A stretch of DNA of 64,000 nt from Nomia melanderi (lineage: Eukaryota > Arthropoda > Insecta > Hymenoptera > Halictidae): assembly GCF_051020985.1 (NCBI RefSeq), contig NW_027475130.1:12294001-12358000 (forward strand), written 5' to 3'. This document shows positions 49,678 to 61,537 of this stretch, piece by piece; position 1 is the stretch's first letter; each line of letters starts with the position of its first letter. The translations under genes and the position numbers were made by a program. Under the pieces are notes generated by a model that worked only from the letters and a program-made list of their open reading frames with translations, made no database searches and was not told the origin of the DNA.

Positions 49678-52600
49678 GATTCATGCGCCAGGGCCTCCTA
49701 CAGACAATACACTTTGATTTATTGCGCTATCTGTAATAGCACCCAAGATATCACCAGATAAATATGGATTTTCCCGTGACCCTGAGTGTCCGGCCCCATG
49801 GGACGGTGGTTTTCTCGGCCCCTGATGGTCCGAGGTCGTTCCCGCTGTCCACATTTATGCGCCAGGGCCTCCTACAGACAATGCAATTTGATTTATTGCG
49901 CTATCTGTAATAGCACCCGAGATATCACCAGATATATATTGGATTTTTCCCTGACCCTGAGTGTCCGGCCCCATGAGACGGTGGTTTTCTCGGCGCCTGG
50001 TGGTCCGAGGTCGTTCCCGCTGCACAGATTCATGCGCCAGGGCCTCCTGCAGATAATACACTTTGGTTTATTGCGCTATCTCTAATAGCGCCCGAGATAT
50101 CAACAGATATATATTGGATTTTTCCCTGACCCTGAGTGTCCGGCCCCATGAGACTGCGGTTTTCTCGGCCCCTGGTGGTCCGAGGTCGTTCCCGCTGCAC
50201 ACATTCATGCGCCAGGGCCTCGTGCAGATAATTCACTATGGTTTATTGCGCTATCTCTAATAGCACCCGAGATATCACCAGATATATATTGGATTTTGCC
50301 CTGACCCTGAGTGTCCGGCCCCATGAGACTGTGGTTTTCTCGGCCCCTGGTGGTCCGAGGTTGTTCCCGCTGCACAGATTCATGCGCCAGGGCCTCCTGC
50401 AGACAATTCACTTTGGTTTATTGCGCTATCTCTAATAGCACCCGAGATATCACCAGATATATATTTGATTTTTCCCCGACCCTGAGTGTCCGGCCCCATG
50501 AGACTGTGGTTTTCTCGGCCCCTGGTGGTCCGAGGTCGTTCCCGCTGGCCAGATTCATGCGCCAGGGCCTCCTACAGACAATGCACTATGATTTATTGCG
50601 CTATCTGTAATAGCACCCGAGATGTCACCAGATCTATATTGGATTTTCCCCTGACCCTGAGTATCCGGCCCCATGAGACTGTGGTTTTCTCGGCCCCTGG
50701 TGGTCCGAGGTCGTTTCCGTTGCACAGATTCATGCGCCAGGGCCTCCTGCAGATAATTCACTTTGGTTTATTGCGCTATCTCTAATAGCACCCGAGATAT
50801 CACCAGATATATATTGGATTTTTCACTGACCCTGAGCGTCCGGCCCCATGAGACGGTCGTTTTCTCGGCCCCTGGTGGTCCGAGAGCGTTCCCGCTGAAC
50901 AGGTTCATGCGCCAGGGCCTCCTACAGACAATGCACTTTGATTTATTGCGCTATCTGTAATAGCACCCGAGATATCACCAGATATATATTGGATTTTTCC
51001 CTGACCCTGAGTGTCCGGCCCCATGAGACTGTGGTTTTTTCGGCCCCTGGTGGTCCGAGGTCGTTCCCGTTGCACAGATTCATGCGCCAGGGCCTCCTGC
51101 AGATAACTCGCTTTGGTTTATTGCGCTATCTCTAATAGCACCCAAGATATCACCAGATATATATTGAATTTTTCCCTGACCCTGAGTGTCCGGCCCCATG
51201 AGACTGTGGTTTTCTCGGCCCCTGGTGGTCCGAGGTCGTTCCCGCTGCACAGATTCATGCGCCAGGGCCTCCTACAGACAATGCACTTTAATTTATTGCG
51301 CTATCTGTAATAGCACCCAAGATATCACCAGATAAATATTGGATTTTCCCCTGACCCTGAGTGTCCGGCCCCATGAGACGGTGGTTTTCTCGGCCCCTGA
51401 TGGTCCGAGGTCGTTCCCGCTGTCCACATTTATGCGCCAGGGCCTCCTACAGACAATGCAATTTGATTTATTGCGCTATCTGTAATAGCACCCGAGATAT
51501 CACCAGATATATATTGGATTTTTCCCTGACCCTGAGTGTCCGGCCCCATGAGACGGTGGTTTTCTCGGCCCCTGGTGGTCCGAGGTCGTTCCCGCCGCAC
51601 AGATTCATGCGCCAGGGCCTCCTGCAGATAATTCACTTTGGTTTATTGCGCTATCTCTAATAGCGCCCGAGATATCAACAGATATATATTGGATTTTTCC
51701 CTGACCCTGAGTGTCCGGCCCCATGAGACTGCGGTTTTCTCGGCCCCTGGTGGTCCGAGGTCGTTCCCGCTGCACACATTCATGCGCCAGGGCCTCGTGC
51801 AGATAATTCACTATGGTTTATTGCGCTATCTCTAATAGCACCCGAGATATCACCAGATATATATTGGATTTTGCCCTGACCCTGAGTGTCCGGCCCCATG
51901 AGACTGTGGTTTTCTCGGCCCCTGGTGGTCCGAGGTTGTTCCCGCTGCACAGATTCATGCGCCAGGGCCTCCTGCAGACAATTCACTTTGGTTTATTGCG
52001 CTATCTCTAATAGCACCCGAGATATCACCAGATATATATTTGATTTTTCCCCGACCCTGAGTGTCCGGCCCCATGAGACTGTGGTTTTCTCGGCCCCTGG
52101 TGGTCCGAGGTCGTTCCCGCTGGCCAGATTCATGCGCCAGGGCCTCCTACAGACAATGCACTATGATTTATTGCGCTATCTGTAATAGCACCCGAGATGT
52201 CACCAGATCTATATTGGATTTTCCCCTGACCCTGAGTATCCGGCCCCATGAGACTGTGGTTTTCTCGGCCCCTGGTGGTCCGAGGTCGTTTCCGTTGCAC
52301 AGATTCATGCGCCAGGGCCTCCTGCAGATAATTCACTTTGGTTTATTGCGCTATCTCTAATAGCACCCGAGATATCACCAGATATATATTGGATTTTTCA
52401 CTGACCCTGAGCGTCCGGCCCCATGAGACGGTCGTTTTCTCGGCCCCTGGTGGTCCGAGAGCGTTCCCGCTGAACAGGTTCATGCGCCAGGGCCTCCTAC
52501 AGACAATGCACTTTGATTTATTGCGCTATCTGTAATAGCACCCGAGATATCACCAGATATATATTGGATTTTTCCCTGACCCTGAGTGTCCGGCCCCATG

Positions 52601-53273
52601 AGACTGTGGTTTTTTCGGCCCCTGGTGGTCCGAGGTCGTTCCCGTTGCACAGATTCATGCGCCAGGGCCTCCTGCAGATAACTCACTTTGGTTTATTGCG
52701 CTATCTCTAATAGCACCCAAGATATCACCAGATATATATTGAATTTTTCCCTGACCCTGAGTGTCCGGCCCCATGAGACTGTGGTTTTCTCGGCCCCTGG
52801 TGGTCCGAGGTCGTTCCCGCTGCACAGATTCATGCGCCAGGGCCTCCTACAGACAATGCACTTTGATTTATTGCGCTATCTGTAATAGCACCCAAGATAT
52901 CACCAGATAAATATTGGATTTTCCCCTGACCCTGAGTGTCCGGCCCCATGAGACGGTGGTTTTCTCGGCCCCTGATGGTCCGAGGTCGTTCCCGCTGTCC
53001 ACATTTATGCGCCAGGGCCTCCTACAGACAATGCAATTTGATTTATTGCGCTATCTGTAATAGCACCCGAGATATCACCAGATATATATTGGATTTTTCC
53101 CTGACCCTGAGTGTCCGGCCCCATGAGACGGTGGTTTTCTCGGCCCCTGGTGGTCCGAGGTCGTTCCCGCTGCACAGATTCATGCGCCAGGGCCTCCTGC
53201 AGATAATTCACTTTGGTTTATTGCGCTATCTCTAATAGCGCCCGAGATATCAACAGATATATATTGGATTTTT
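49678..53273 (+). repeat. Nine-monomer (1575-bp) tandem higher-order repeat, about 2.3 copies
   Basis: Copies start near 49678, 51253 and 52828; the third ends near 53273. Shared markers include CCGCTGTCCACATTTATG, AATGCAATTTG, CCTCGTGCAG, GGTTGTTCCC, TATATTTGATTT, GATGTCACC and CGAGAGCGTTCCC. Private changes are few (for example AACTCGCTTTGG near 51107, CCCGCCGCAC near 51592). A four-monomer part (50763-51345) is also found at 37115-37697, tying this array to the 37-40 kb unit. Confidence 0.88.
49747..49920 (+). repeat. 174-bp monomer at the start of the 9-monomer array
   Basis: It reads GATAAATATGG where the equivalent monomers at about 51322 and 52897 read GATAAATATTGG. The deletion is absent from the two later copies of the 1575-bp unit, so it arose after duplication or was removed from them. 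Confidence 0.88.
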
Positions 53274-54995
53274 CACTGACCCTGAGTGTCCTGCCCAATG
53301 AGACGGTGGTTTTCTCGGCCCCTGGTGTACCGAGGTCGTTCCCGCTGCACCGATTCATGCGCCAGGGCCTCCTACAGACAATGCACTTTGATTTATTGCG
53401 CTATCTCTAATAGCGCCCGAGATATCACCAGATATATATTGGATTTTTCCCTGACCCTGAGTGTCCGGCCCCATGAGACTGCGGTTTTCTCGGCCCCTGG
53501 TGGTCCGAGGTCGTTCCCGCTGCACAGGTTCATGCGCCAGGGCCTCCTGCAGACAATTCACTTTGGTTTATTGCGCTATCTCTAATAGCACCCGAGATAT
53601 CACCAGATGTATATTGGATTTTTCACCGACCCTGAGTGTCCGGCCCCATGAGACGGTGGTTTTCTCGGCCGCTGGTGGTCCGAGGTCGTTCCCGCTGGCC
53701 AGATTCATGCGCCAGGGCCTCCTACAGACAATGCACTATGATTTATTGCGCTATCTGTAATAGCACCCGAGATATCACCAGATCTATATTGGATTTTCCC
53801 CTGACCCTGAGTATCCGGCCCCATGAGACTGTGGTTTTCTCGGCCCCTGGTGGTCCGAGGTCGTTCCCGTTGCACAGATTCATGCGCCAGGGCCTCCTGC
53901 AGATAATTCACTTTGGTTTATTGCGCTATCTCTAATAGCACCCGAGATATCACCAGATATATATTGGATTTTTCACTGACCCTGAGCGTCCGGCCCCATG
54001 AGACGGTCGTTTTCTCGGCCCCTGGTGGTCCGAGAACGTTCCCGCTGAACAGGTTCATGCGCCAGCGTCTCCTACAGACAATGCACTTTGATTTATTGCG
54101 CTATCTGTAATAGCACCCGAGATATCACCAGATATATATTGGATTTTTCACTGACCCTGAGTGTCCTGCCCCATGAGACGGTGGTTTTCTCGGCCCCTGG
54201 TGTTCCGAGGTCGTTCCCGCTGCACAGATTCATGCGCCAGGGCCTCCTGCATACAATGCACTTTGATTTATTGCGCTATCTCTAATAGCGCCCGGTATAT
54301 CACCAGATATATATTGGATTTTTCCCTGACCCTGAGTGTCCGGCCCCATGAGACTGCGGTTTTCTCGGCCCCTGGTGGTCCGAGGTCGTTCCCGCTGCAC
54401 AGATTCATGCGCCAGGGCCTCCTGCAGACAATTCACTTTGGTTTATTGCGCTATCTCTAATAGCACCCGAGATATCACCAGATATATATTGGATTTTTCC
54501 CCGACCCTGAGTGTCCGGCCCCATGAGACGGTGGTTTTCTCGGCCCCTGGTCGTCCGAGAACGTTCCCGCTGCACAGGTTCATGCGCCAGCGTCTCCTAC
54601 AGACAATGCACTTTGATTTATTGCGCTATCTGTAATAGCACCCGAGATATCACCAGATATATATTGGATTTTTCACTGACCCTGAGTGTCCGGCCCCATG
54701 AGACTGTGGTTTTCTCGGCCCCTGGTGGTCCGAGGTCGTTCCCGTTGCACAGATTCATGCGCCAGGGCCTCCTGCAGATAATTCACTTTGGTTTATTGCG
54801 CTATCTCCAATAGCACCCGAGATATCACCAGATATATATTGGATTTTCCCCTGACCCTGAGTGTCCGGCCCCATGAGACTGTGGTTTTCTCGGCCCCTGG
54901 TCGTCCGAGGTCGTTCCCGCTGCACAGATTCATGCGCCAGGGCCTCCTACAGACAATGCACTTTGATTTATTGCGCTATCTGTAATAGCACCCGA

Positions 54996-55169
54996 GATAT
55001 CACCAGATATATATTGGATTTTACCCTGACCCTGAGTGTCCGGCCCCATGAGACGGTCGTTGTCTCGGCCCCTGGAGGTCCGAGGACATTCCCGCTGCAC
55101 AGATACATGCGCCAGGGCCTCCTACAGGTAATGCACTTTGATTAATTCGCTATCTGTAATAGCAACCGA
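54996..55169 (+). repeat. 174-bp monomer with altered tail
   Basis: The tail reads TTTGATTAATTCGC in place of TTTGATTTATTGCGC, so a base is lost together with a substitution. It lies at the junction of a GGTAATGC-type tail with an AGCAACCGAG monomer. Confidence 0.85.
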
Positions 55170-56711
55170 GATATCACCAGATCTATATTGGATTTTCCCC
55201 TGACCCTGAGTGTCCGGCCCCATGAGACTGTGGTTTTTTCGGCCCCTGGTGGTCCGAGGTCGTTCCCGTTGCACAGATTCATGCGCCAGGGCCTCCTGCA
55301 GATAACTCACTTTGGTTTATTGCGCTATCTCTAATAGCACCCAAGATATCACCAGATATATATTGAATTTTTCCCTGAACCTGAGTGTCCGGCCCCATGA
55401 GACTGTGGTTTTCTCGGCCCCTGGTGGTCCGAGGTCGTTCCCGCTACACAGATTCATGCGCCAGGGCCTCCTACAGACAATGCACTTTGATTTATTGCGC
55501 TATCTGTAATAGCACCCAAGATATCACCAGATAAATATTGGATTTTCCCCTGACCCTGAGTGTCCTGCCCCATGAGACGGTGATTTTCTCGGCCCCTGAT
55601 GGTCCGAGGTCGTTCCCGCTGTCCACATTAATGCGCCAGGGCCTCCTACAGACAATGCAATTTGATTTATTGCGCTATCTGTAATAGCACCCGAGATATC
55701 ACCAGATATATATTGGATTTTCCCCTGACCCTGAGTGTCCGGCCCCTTGAGACTGTCGTTTTCTCGGCCCCTGGTGGTCCGAGGTCGTTCCCGTTGCACA
55801 GATTCATGCGCCAGGGCCTCCTGCAGACAATTCACTTTGGTTTATTGCCCTATCTCTAATAGCACCCGAGATATCACCAGATATATATTGGATTTTTCAC
55901 TGACCCTGAGCGTCCGGCCCCATGCGACGGTCGTTTTCTCGGCCCCTGGTGGTCCGAGATCGTTCCCGCTGCACAGGTTCATGCGCCAGCGTCTCCTACA
56001 GACAATGCACTTTGATTTATTGCGCTATCTGTAATAGCACACGAGATATCACCAGATATATATTGGATTTTCCCCTGACCCTGAGTGTCCGGCCCCATGA
56101 GACTGTGGTTTTCTCGGCCCCTGGTGGTCCGAGGTCGTTCCCGCTGCACTGATTCATGCGCCAGGGCCTCCTACAGACAATGCACTTTGATTTATTGCGC
56201 TATCTGTAATAGCACCCGTGATATAACCAGATATATATTGGATTTTCCCCTGACCCTGAGTGTCCGGCCCCTTGAGACTGTCGTTTTCTCGGCCCCTGGT
56301 GGTCCGGGGTCGTTCCCGTTGCACAGATTCATGCGCCAGGGCCTCCTGCAGATAATTCACCTTGGTTTATTGCGCTATCTCTAATAGCACCCGAGATATC
56401 ACCAGATATATATTGGATTTTCCCCTGACCCTGAGTGTGCGGCACCATGAGACTGTAGTTTTCTCGGCCCCTGGTGGTCCTAGGTCGTTCCCGATGCACA
56501 GATTCATGCGCCAGGGCCTCCTACAGACAATGCACTTTGATTTATTGCTCTATCTGTAATAGCACCCGAGATATCACCAGATATATATTGGATTTTCCCC
56601 TGACACTGAGTGTCCGGCCCCATGAGACTGCGGTTTTCTCGGCCCCTGGTGGTCCGAGGTCGTTCCCGCTGCACACATTCATGCGCCAGGGCCTCCTGCA
56701 GACAATTCACT

Positions 56712-57374
56712 TCGGTTTATTGCGCTATCTCTAATAGCACACGAGATATCACCAGATATATATTGGATTTTTCACTGACCCTGAGCGTCCGGCCCGATGA
56801 GACGGTCGTTTTCTCGACCCCTGGTGGTCCGAGAACGTTCCCGCTGCACAGGTTCATGCGCCAGCGTCTCCTACAGACAATGCACTTTGATTTATTGCGC
56901 TATCTGTAATAGCACCCGAGATATCACCAGATATATATTGGATTTTTCACTGACCCTGAGTGTCCTGCCCCATGAGACGGTGGTTTTCTCGGCCCCTGGT
57001 GTTCCGAGGTCGTTCCCGCTGCACAGATTCATGCGCCAGGGCCTCCTACAGACAATGCACTTTGATTTATTGCGCTATCTCTAATAGCACCCGAGATATC
57101 ACCAGATATATATTGAATTTTTCCCTGACCCTGTGTGTCCGGCCCCATGAGACAGTGGTTTTCTCGGCCCCTGGTGGTCCGAGGTCGTTCCCCTTGCACA
57201 GATTCATGCGCCAGGGCCTCCTGCAGATAATTCACTTTGATTTATTGCGCTATCTGTAATAGCACCCGAGATATCACCAGATAGATATTGGATTTTTCAC
57301 TTACCCTAAGTGTCCGGCCCCTCGGGACGGTGGTTTTCTCGGCCCCTGGTGGTCCGAGGTCGTTCCCGCTGCAC
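56712..57374 (+). repeat. Block repeated at 60213-60875
   Basis: The offset is 3501 bp: 20 monomers plus the one extra base at about 59594. The shared content is the GGCCCGATGAG/CTCGACCCC monomer, the GTCCTGCCCC monomer, the TTGAATTTTTCC/CCTGTGTGTCC monomer and the CTCGGG marker monomer. Confidence 0.82.
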
Positions 57375-59799
57375 ACATTCATGCACCAGGGCCTCCTGCA
57401 GATAATTCACTATGGTTTATTGCGCTATCTATAATAGCACCCGAGATATCACCAGATATATATTGGATTTTCCCCTGACCCTGATTGTCCGGCCCCATGA
57501 GACTGTGGTTTTCTCGGCCCCTGGTGGTCCGAGGTCGTTCCCGCTGCACAGATTCATGCGCCAGGGTCTCCTACAGACAATGCAATTTGATTTATTGCGC
57601 TATCTGTAATAGCACCCGAGATATCACCAGATGTATATTGGATTTTTCCCTGGCCCTGAGTGTCCGGCCCCATGAGACGGTGGATGCCTCGGCCTCTGAT
57701 GGTCCGAGATCGTTCCCGCTGCACAGATTCATGCGCCAGGGCCTCCTGCTGACAATTCACTTTGGTTTATTGCGCTATCTCTAATAGCACCCGAGATATC
57801 ACCAGATATATATTGGATTTTTCCCCGACCCTGAGTGTCCGGCCCCATGAGACTGCGGTTTTCTCGGCCCCTGGTGGTCCGAGGTCGTTCCCGCTGGCCA
57901 GATTCATGCGCCAGGGCTTCCTACAGACAATGCACTATGATTTATTGCGCTATCTGTAATAGCACCCGAGATATCACCAGATCTATATTGGATTTTCCCC
58001 TGACCCTGAGTATCCGGCCCCATGAGACTGTGGTTTTCTCGGCCCCTGGTGGTCCGAGGTCGTTCCCGTTGCACAGATTCATGCGCCAGGGCCTCCTGCA
58101 GATAATTCACTTCGGTTTATTGCGCTATCTCTAATGGCACCCGAGATATCACCAGATATATATTGTATTTTTCACTGACCCTGAGCGTCCGGCCCGATGA
58201 GACGGTCGTTTTCTCGGCCCCTGGTGGTCCGAGAACGTTCCCGCTGCACAGGTTCATGCGCCAGCGTCTCCTACAGACAATGCACTTTGATTTATTGCGC
58301 TATCTGTAATAGCACCCGAGATATCACCAGATATATATTGGATTTTTCACTGACCCTGAGTGTCCTGCCCCATGAGACGGTGGTTTTCTCGGCCCCTGGT
58401 GTTCCGAGGTCGTTCCCGCTGCACAGATTCATGCGCCAGGGCCTCCTACAGACAATGCACTTTGATTTATTGCGCTATATCTAATAGCACCCGAGATATC
58501 ACCAGATATATATTGGATTTTCCCCTGACCCTGAGTGTCCGGCCCCATGAGACTGTGGTTTTCTCGGCCCCTGGCGGTCCTAGGTCGTTCCCGCTGCACA
58601 CATTCATGCGACAGGGCCTCCTGCAGATAATTCACTTTAGTTTATTGCGCTATCTTTAATAGCACCCGAGATATCACCAGATATATATTGGATTTTCCCC
58701 TGACCCTGAGTGTCCGGCCCCATGAGACTGTGGTTTTCTCGGCCCCTGGTGGTCCGAGGTCGTTCCCGCTGCACAGATTCATGCGCCAGGGCCTCCTACA
58801 GACAATGCACTTTGATTTATTGCGCTATCTGTAATAGCACCCGAGATATCACCAGATATATATTGGATTTTTCCCTGACCCTGAGTGTCCGGCCCCATGA
58901 GACTGTGGTTTTTTCGGCCCCTGGTGGTCCGAGGTCGTTCCCGTTGCACAGATTCATGCGCCAGGGCCTCCTGCAGATAATTCACTTTGGTTTATTGCGC
59001 TATCTCTAATAGCACCCAAGATATCACCAGATATATATTGAATTTTTCCCTGACCCTGTGTGTCCGGCCCCATGAGACTGTGGTTTTCTCGGCCCCTGGT
59101 GGTCCGAGGTCGTTCCCCTTGCACAGATTCATGCGCCAGGGCCTCCTGCAGATAATTCACTTTGATTCATTGCGCTATCTGTAATAGCACCCGAGATATC
59201 ACCAGATATATATTGGATTTTCCCCTGACCCTGAGTGTCCGGCCCCATGAGACTGTGGTTTTCTCGGCCCCTGGTGGTCCGAGGTCGTTCCCGTTGAACA
59301 GATTCATGCGCCAGGGACTCCTGCAGATAATTCACCTTGGTTTATTGCGCTATCTCTAATAGCACCCGAGATATCACCAGATATATATTGGATTTTCCCC
59401 TGACCCTGAGTGTCCGGCCCCATGAGACTGTAGTTTTCGCGGCCCCTGGTGGTCCTAGGTCGTTCCCGCTGCACAGATTCATGCGCCAGGGCCTCCTACA
59501 GACAATGCACTTTGATTTATTGCGTTATCTGTAATAGCACCCAAGATATCACCACATATATATTGGATTTTTCCCTGGCCCAGAGTGTCCGGCCCCCTCG
59601 AGACGGTGCTTTCCTCGGCCCCTGGTGGTCCGAGGTCGTTCCCGCTGCACAGCTTCAGGCGCCAGGGCCTCCTGCAGATAACTCACTTTGGTTTATTGCG
59701 CTATCTCTAATAGCACCCGAGATATCACCACATATATATTGGATTTTTCCCTGACCCTGAGTGTCCGGCCCCATGAGACGGTGGATGTCTCGGCCCCTG
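57337..59799 (+). repeat. 2.46-kb duplicated block, copy 1 (offset 4201 bp)
   Basis: This matches 61538-64000. The lines compared were identical apart from one change near 57386 (ATGCACCAGG against ATGCGCCAGG). The offset of 4201 is 24 x 175 + 1, because the 176-bp monomer at 59545 lies between the two copies. The left limit is near 57337, where the CTCGGG monomer gives way. Confidence 0.85.
59545..59720 (+). repeat. 176-bp monomer with a 1-base insertion and CTCGAG
   Basis: It reads GGCCCCCTCGAGACGG where the consensus has GGCCCCATGAGACGG: one base longer, creating an XhoI site. It also has CCCTGGCCCAGAG, GGTGCTTTCCTCGG and CAGCTTCAGGCGCC. The CTCG pattern resembles the CTCGGG marker monomers, so it may descend from that lineage with an added C. 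Confidence 0.9.
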
Positions 59800-60212
59800 A
59801 TGGTCCGAGATCGTTCCCGCTGCACAGATTCATGCGCCAGGGCCTCCTGCAGACAATTCACTTTGGTTTATTGCTCTATCTCTAATAGCACCCGAGATAT
59901 CACCAGATATATATTGGATTTTTCCCCGACCCTGAGTGTCCGGCCCCATGAGACGGTGGTTTTCTCGGCCGCTGGTGGTCCGAGGTCGTTCCCGCTGGCC
60001 AGATTCATGCGCCAGGGCCTCCTACAGACAATGCACTATGATTTATTGCGCTATATGTAATAGCACCCGAGATATCACCAGATCTATATTGGATTTTCCC
60101 CTGACCCCGAGTATCCGGCCCCATGAGACTGTGGTTTTCTCGGCCCCTGGTGGTCCGAGGTCGTTCCCGTTGCACAGATTCATGCGCCAGGGCCTCCTGC
60201 AGGTAATGCACT

Positions 60213-60875
60213 TTGGTTTATTGCGCTATCTCTAATAGCACCCGAGATATCACCAGATATATATTGGATTTTTCACTGACCCTGAGCGTCCGGCCCGATG
60301 AGACGGTCGTTTTCTCGACCCCTGGTGGTCCGAGAACGTTCCCGCTGCACAGGTTCATGCGCCAGCGTCTCCTACAGACAATGCACTTTGATTTATTGCG
60401 CTATCTGTAATAGCACCCGAGATATCACCAGATATATATTGGATTTTTCACTGACCCTGAGTGTCCTGCCCCATGAGACGGTGGTTTTCTCGGCCCCTGG
60501 TGTTCCGAGGTCGTTCCCGCTGCACAGATTCATGCGCCAGGGCCTCCTACAGACAATGCACTTTGATTTATTGCGCTATCTCTAATAGCACCCGAGATAT
60601 CACCAGATATATATTGAATTTTTCCCTGACCCTGTGTGTCCGGCCCCATGAGACAGTGGTTTTCTCGGCCCCTGGTGGTCCGAGGTCGTTCCCCTTGCAC
60701 AGATTCATGCGCCAGGGCCTCCTGCAGATAATTCACTTTGATTTATTGCGCTATCTGTAATAGCACCCGAGATATCACCAGATAGATATTGGATTTTTCA
60801 CTGACCCTAAGTGTCCGGCCCCTCGGGACGGTGGTTTTCTCGGCCCCTGGTAGTCCGAGGTCGTTCCCGCTGCAC
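60213..60875 (+). repeat. Second copy of the 56.7-kb block
   Basis: This is the partner of 56712-57374. It ends with the CTCGGG marker monomer at 60771 and then continues into a GATAAATATTGG monomer, not the TTCACTATGG monomer found after the left copy. Confidence 0.8.
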
Positions 60876-61537
60876 AGATTCATGCGCCAGGGCCTCCTAC
60901 AGACAATGCACTTTGATTTATTGCGCTATCTGTAATAGCACCCAAGATATCACCAGATAAATATTGGATTTTCCCCTGACCCTGAGTGTCCGGCCCCATG
61001 AGACGGTGGTTTTCTCGGCCCCTGATGGTCCGAGGTCGTTCCCGCTGGCCACATTTATGCGCCAGGGCCTCCTACAGACAATGCACTTTGATTTATTGCG
61101 CTATCTGTAATAGCACCAGAGATATCACCAGATATATATTGGATTTTCCCCTGACCCTGAGTGTCCGGCCCCTTGAGACTGTCGTTTTCTCGGCCCCTGG
61201 TGGTCCGAGGTCGTTCCCGTTGCACAGATTCATGCGCCAGGGCCTCCTACAGACAATGCACTTTGATTTATTGCGTTATCTGTAATAGCACCCGAGATAT
61301 CACCACATATATATTGGATTTTTCCCTGACCCTGAGTGTCCGGCCCCATGAGACGGTGGTTTTCTCGGCCCCTGGTGGTCCGAGGTCGTTCCCGCTGCAC
61401 AGATTCATGCGCAAGGGCCTCCTGCAGATAATTCACTTTGGTTTATTGCGCTATCTCTAATAGCGCCCGAGATATCAACAGATATATATTGGATTTTTCC
61501 CTGACCCCGACTGTCCGGCCCGATGAGACTGCGGTTT

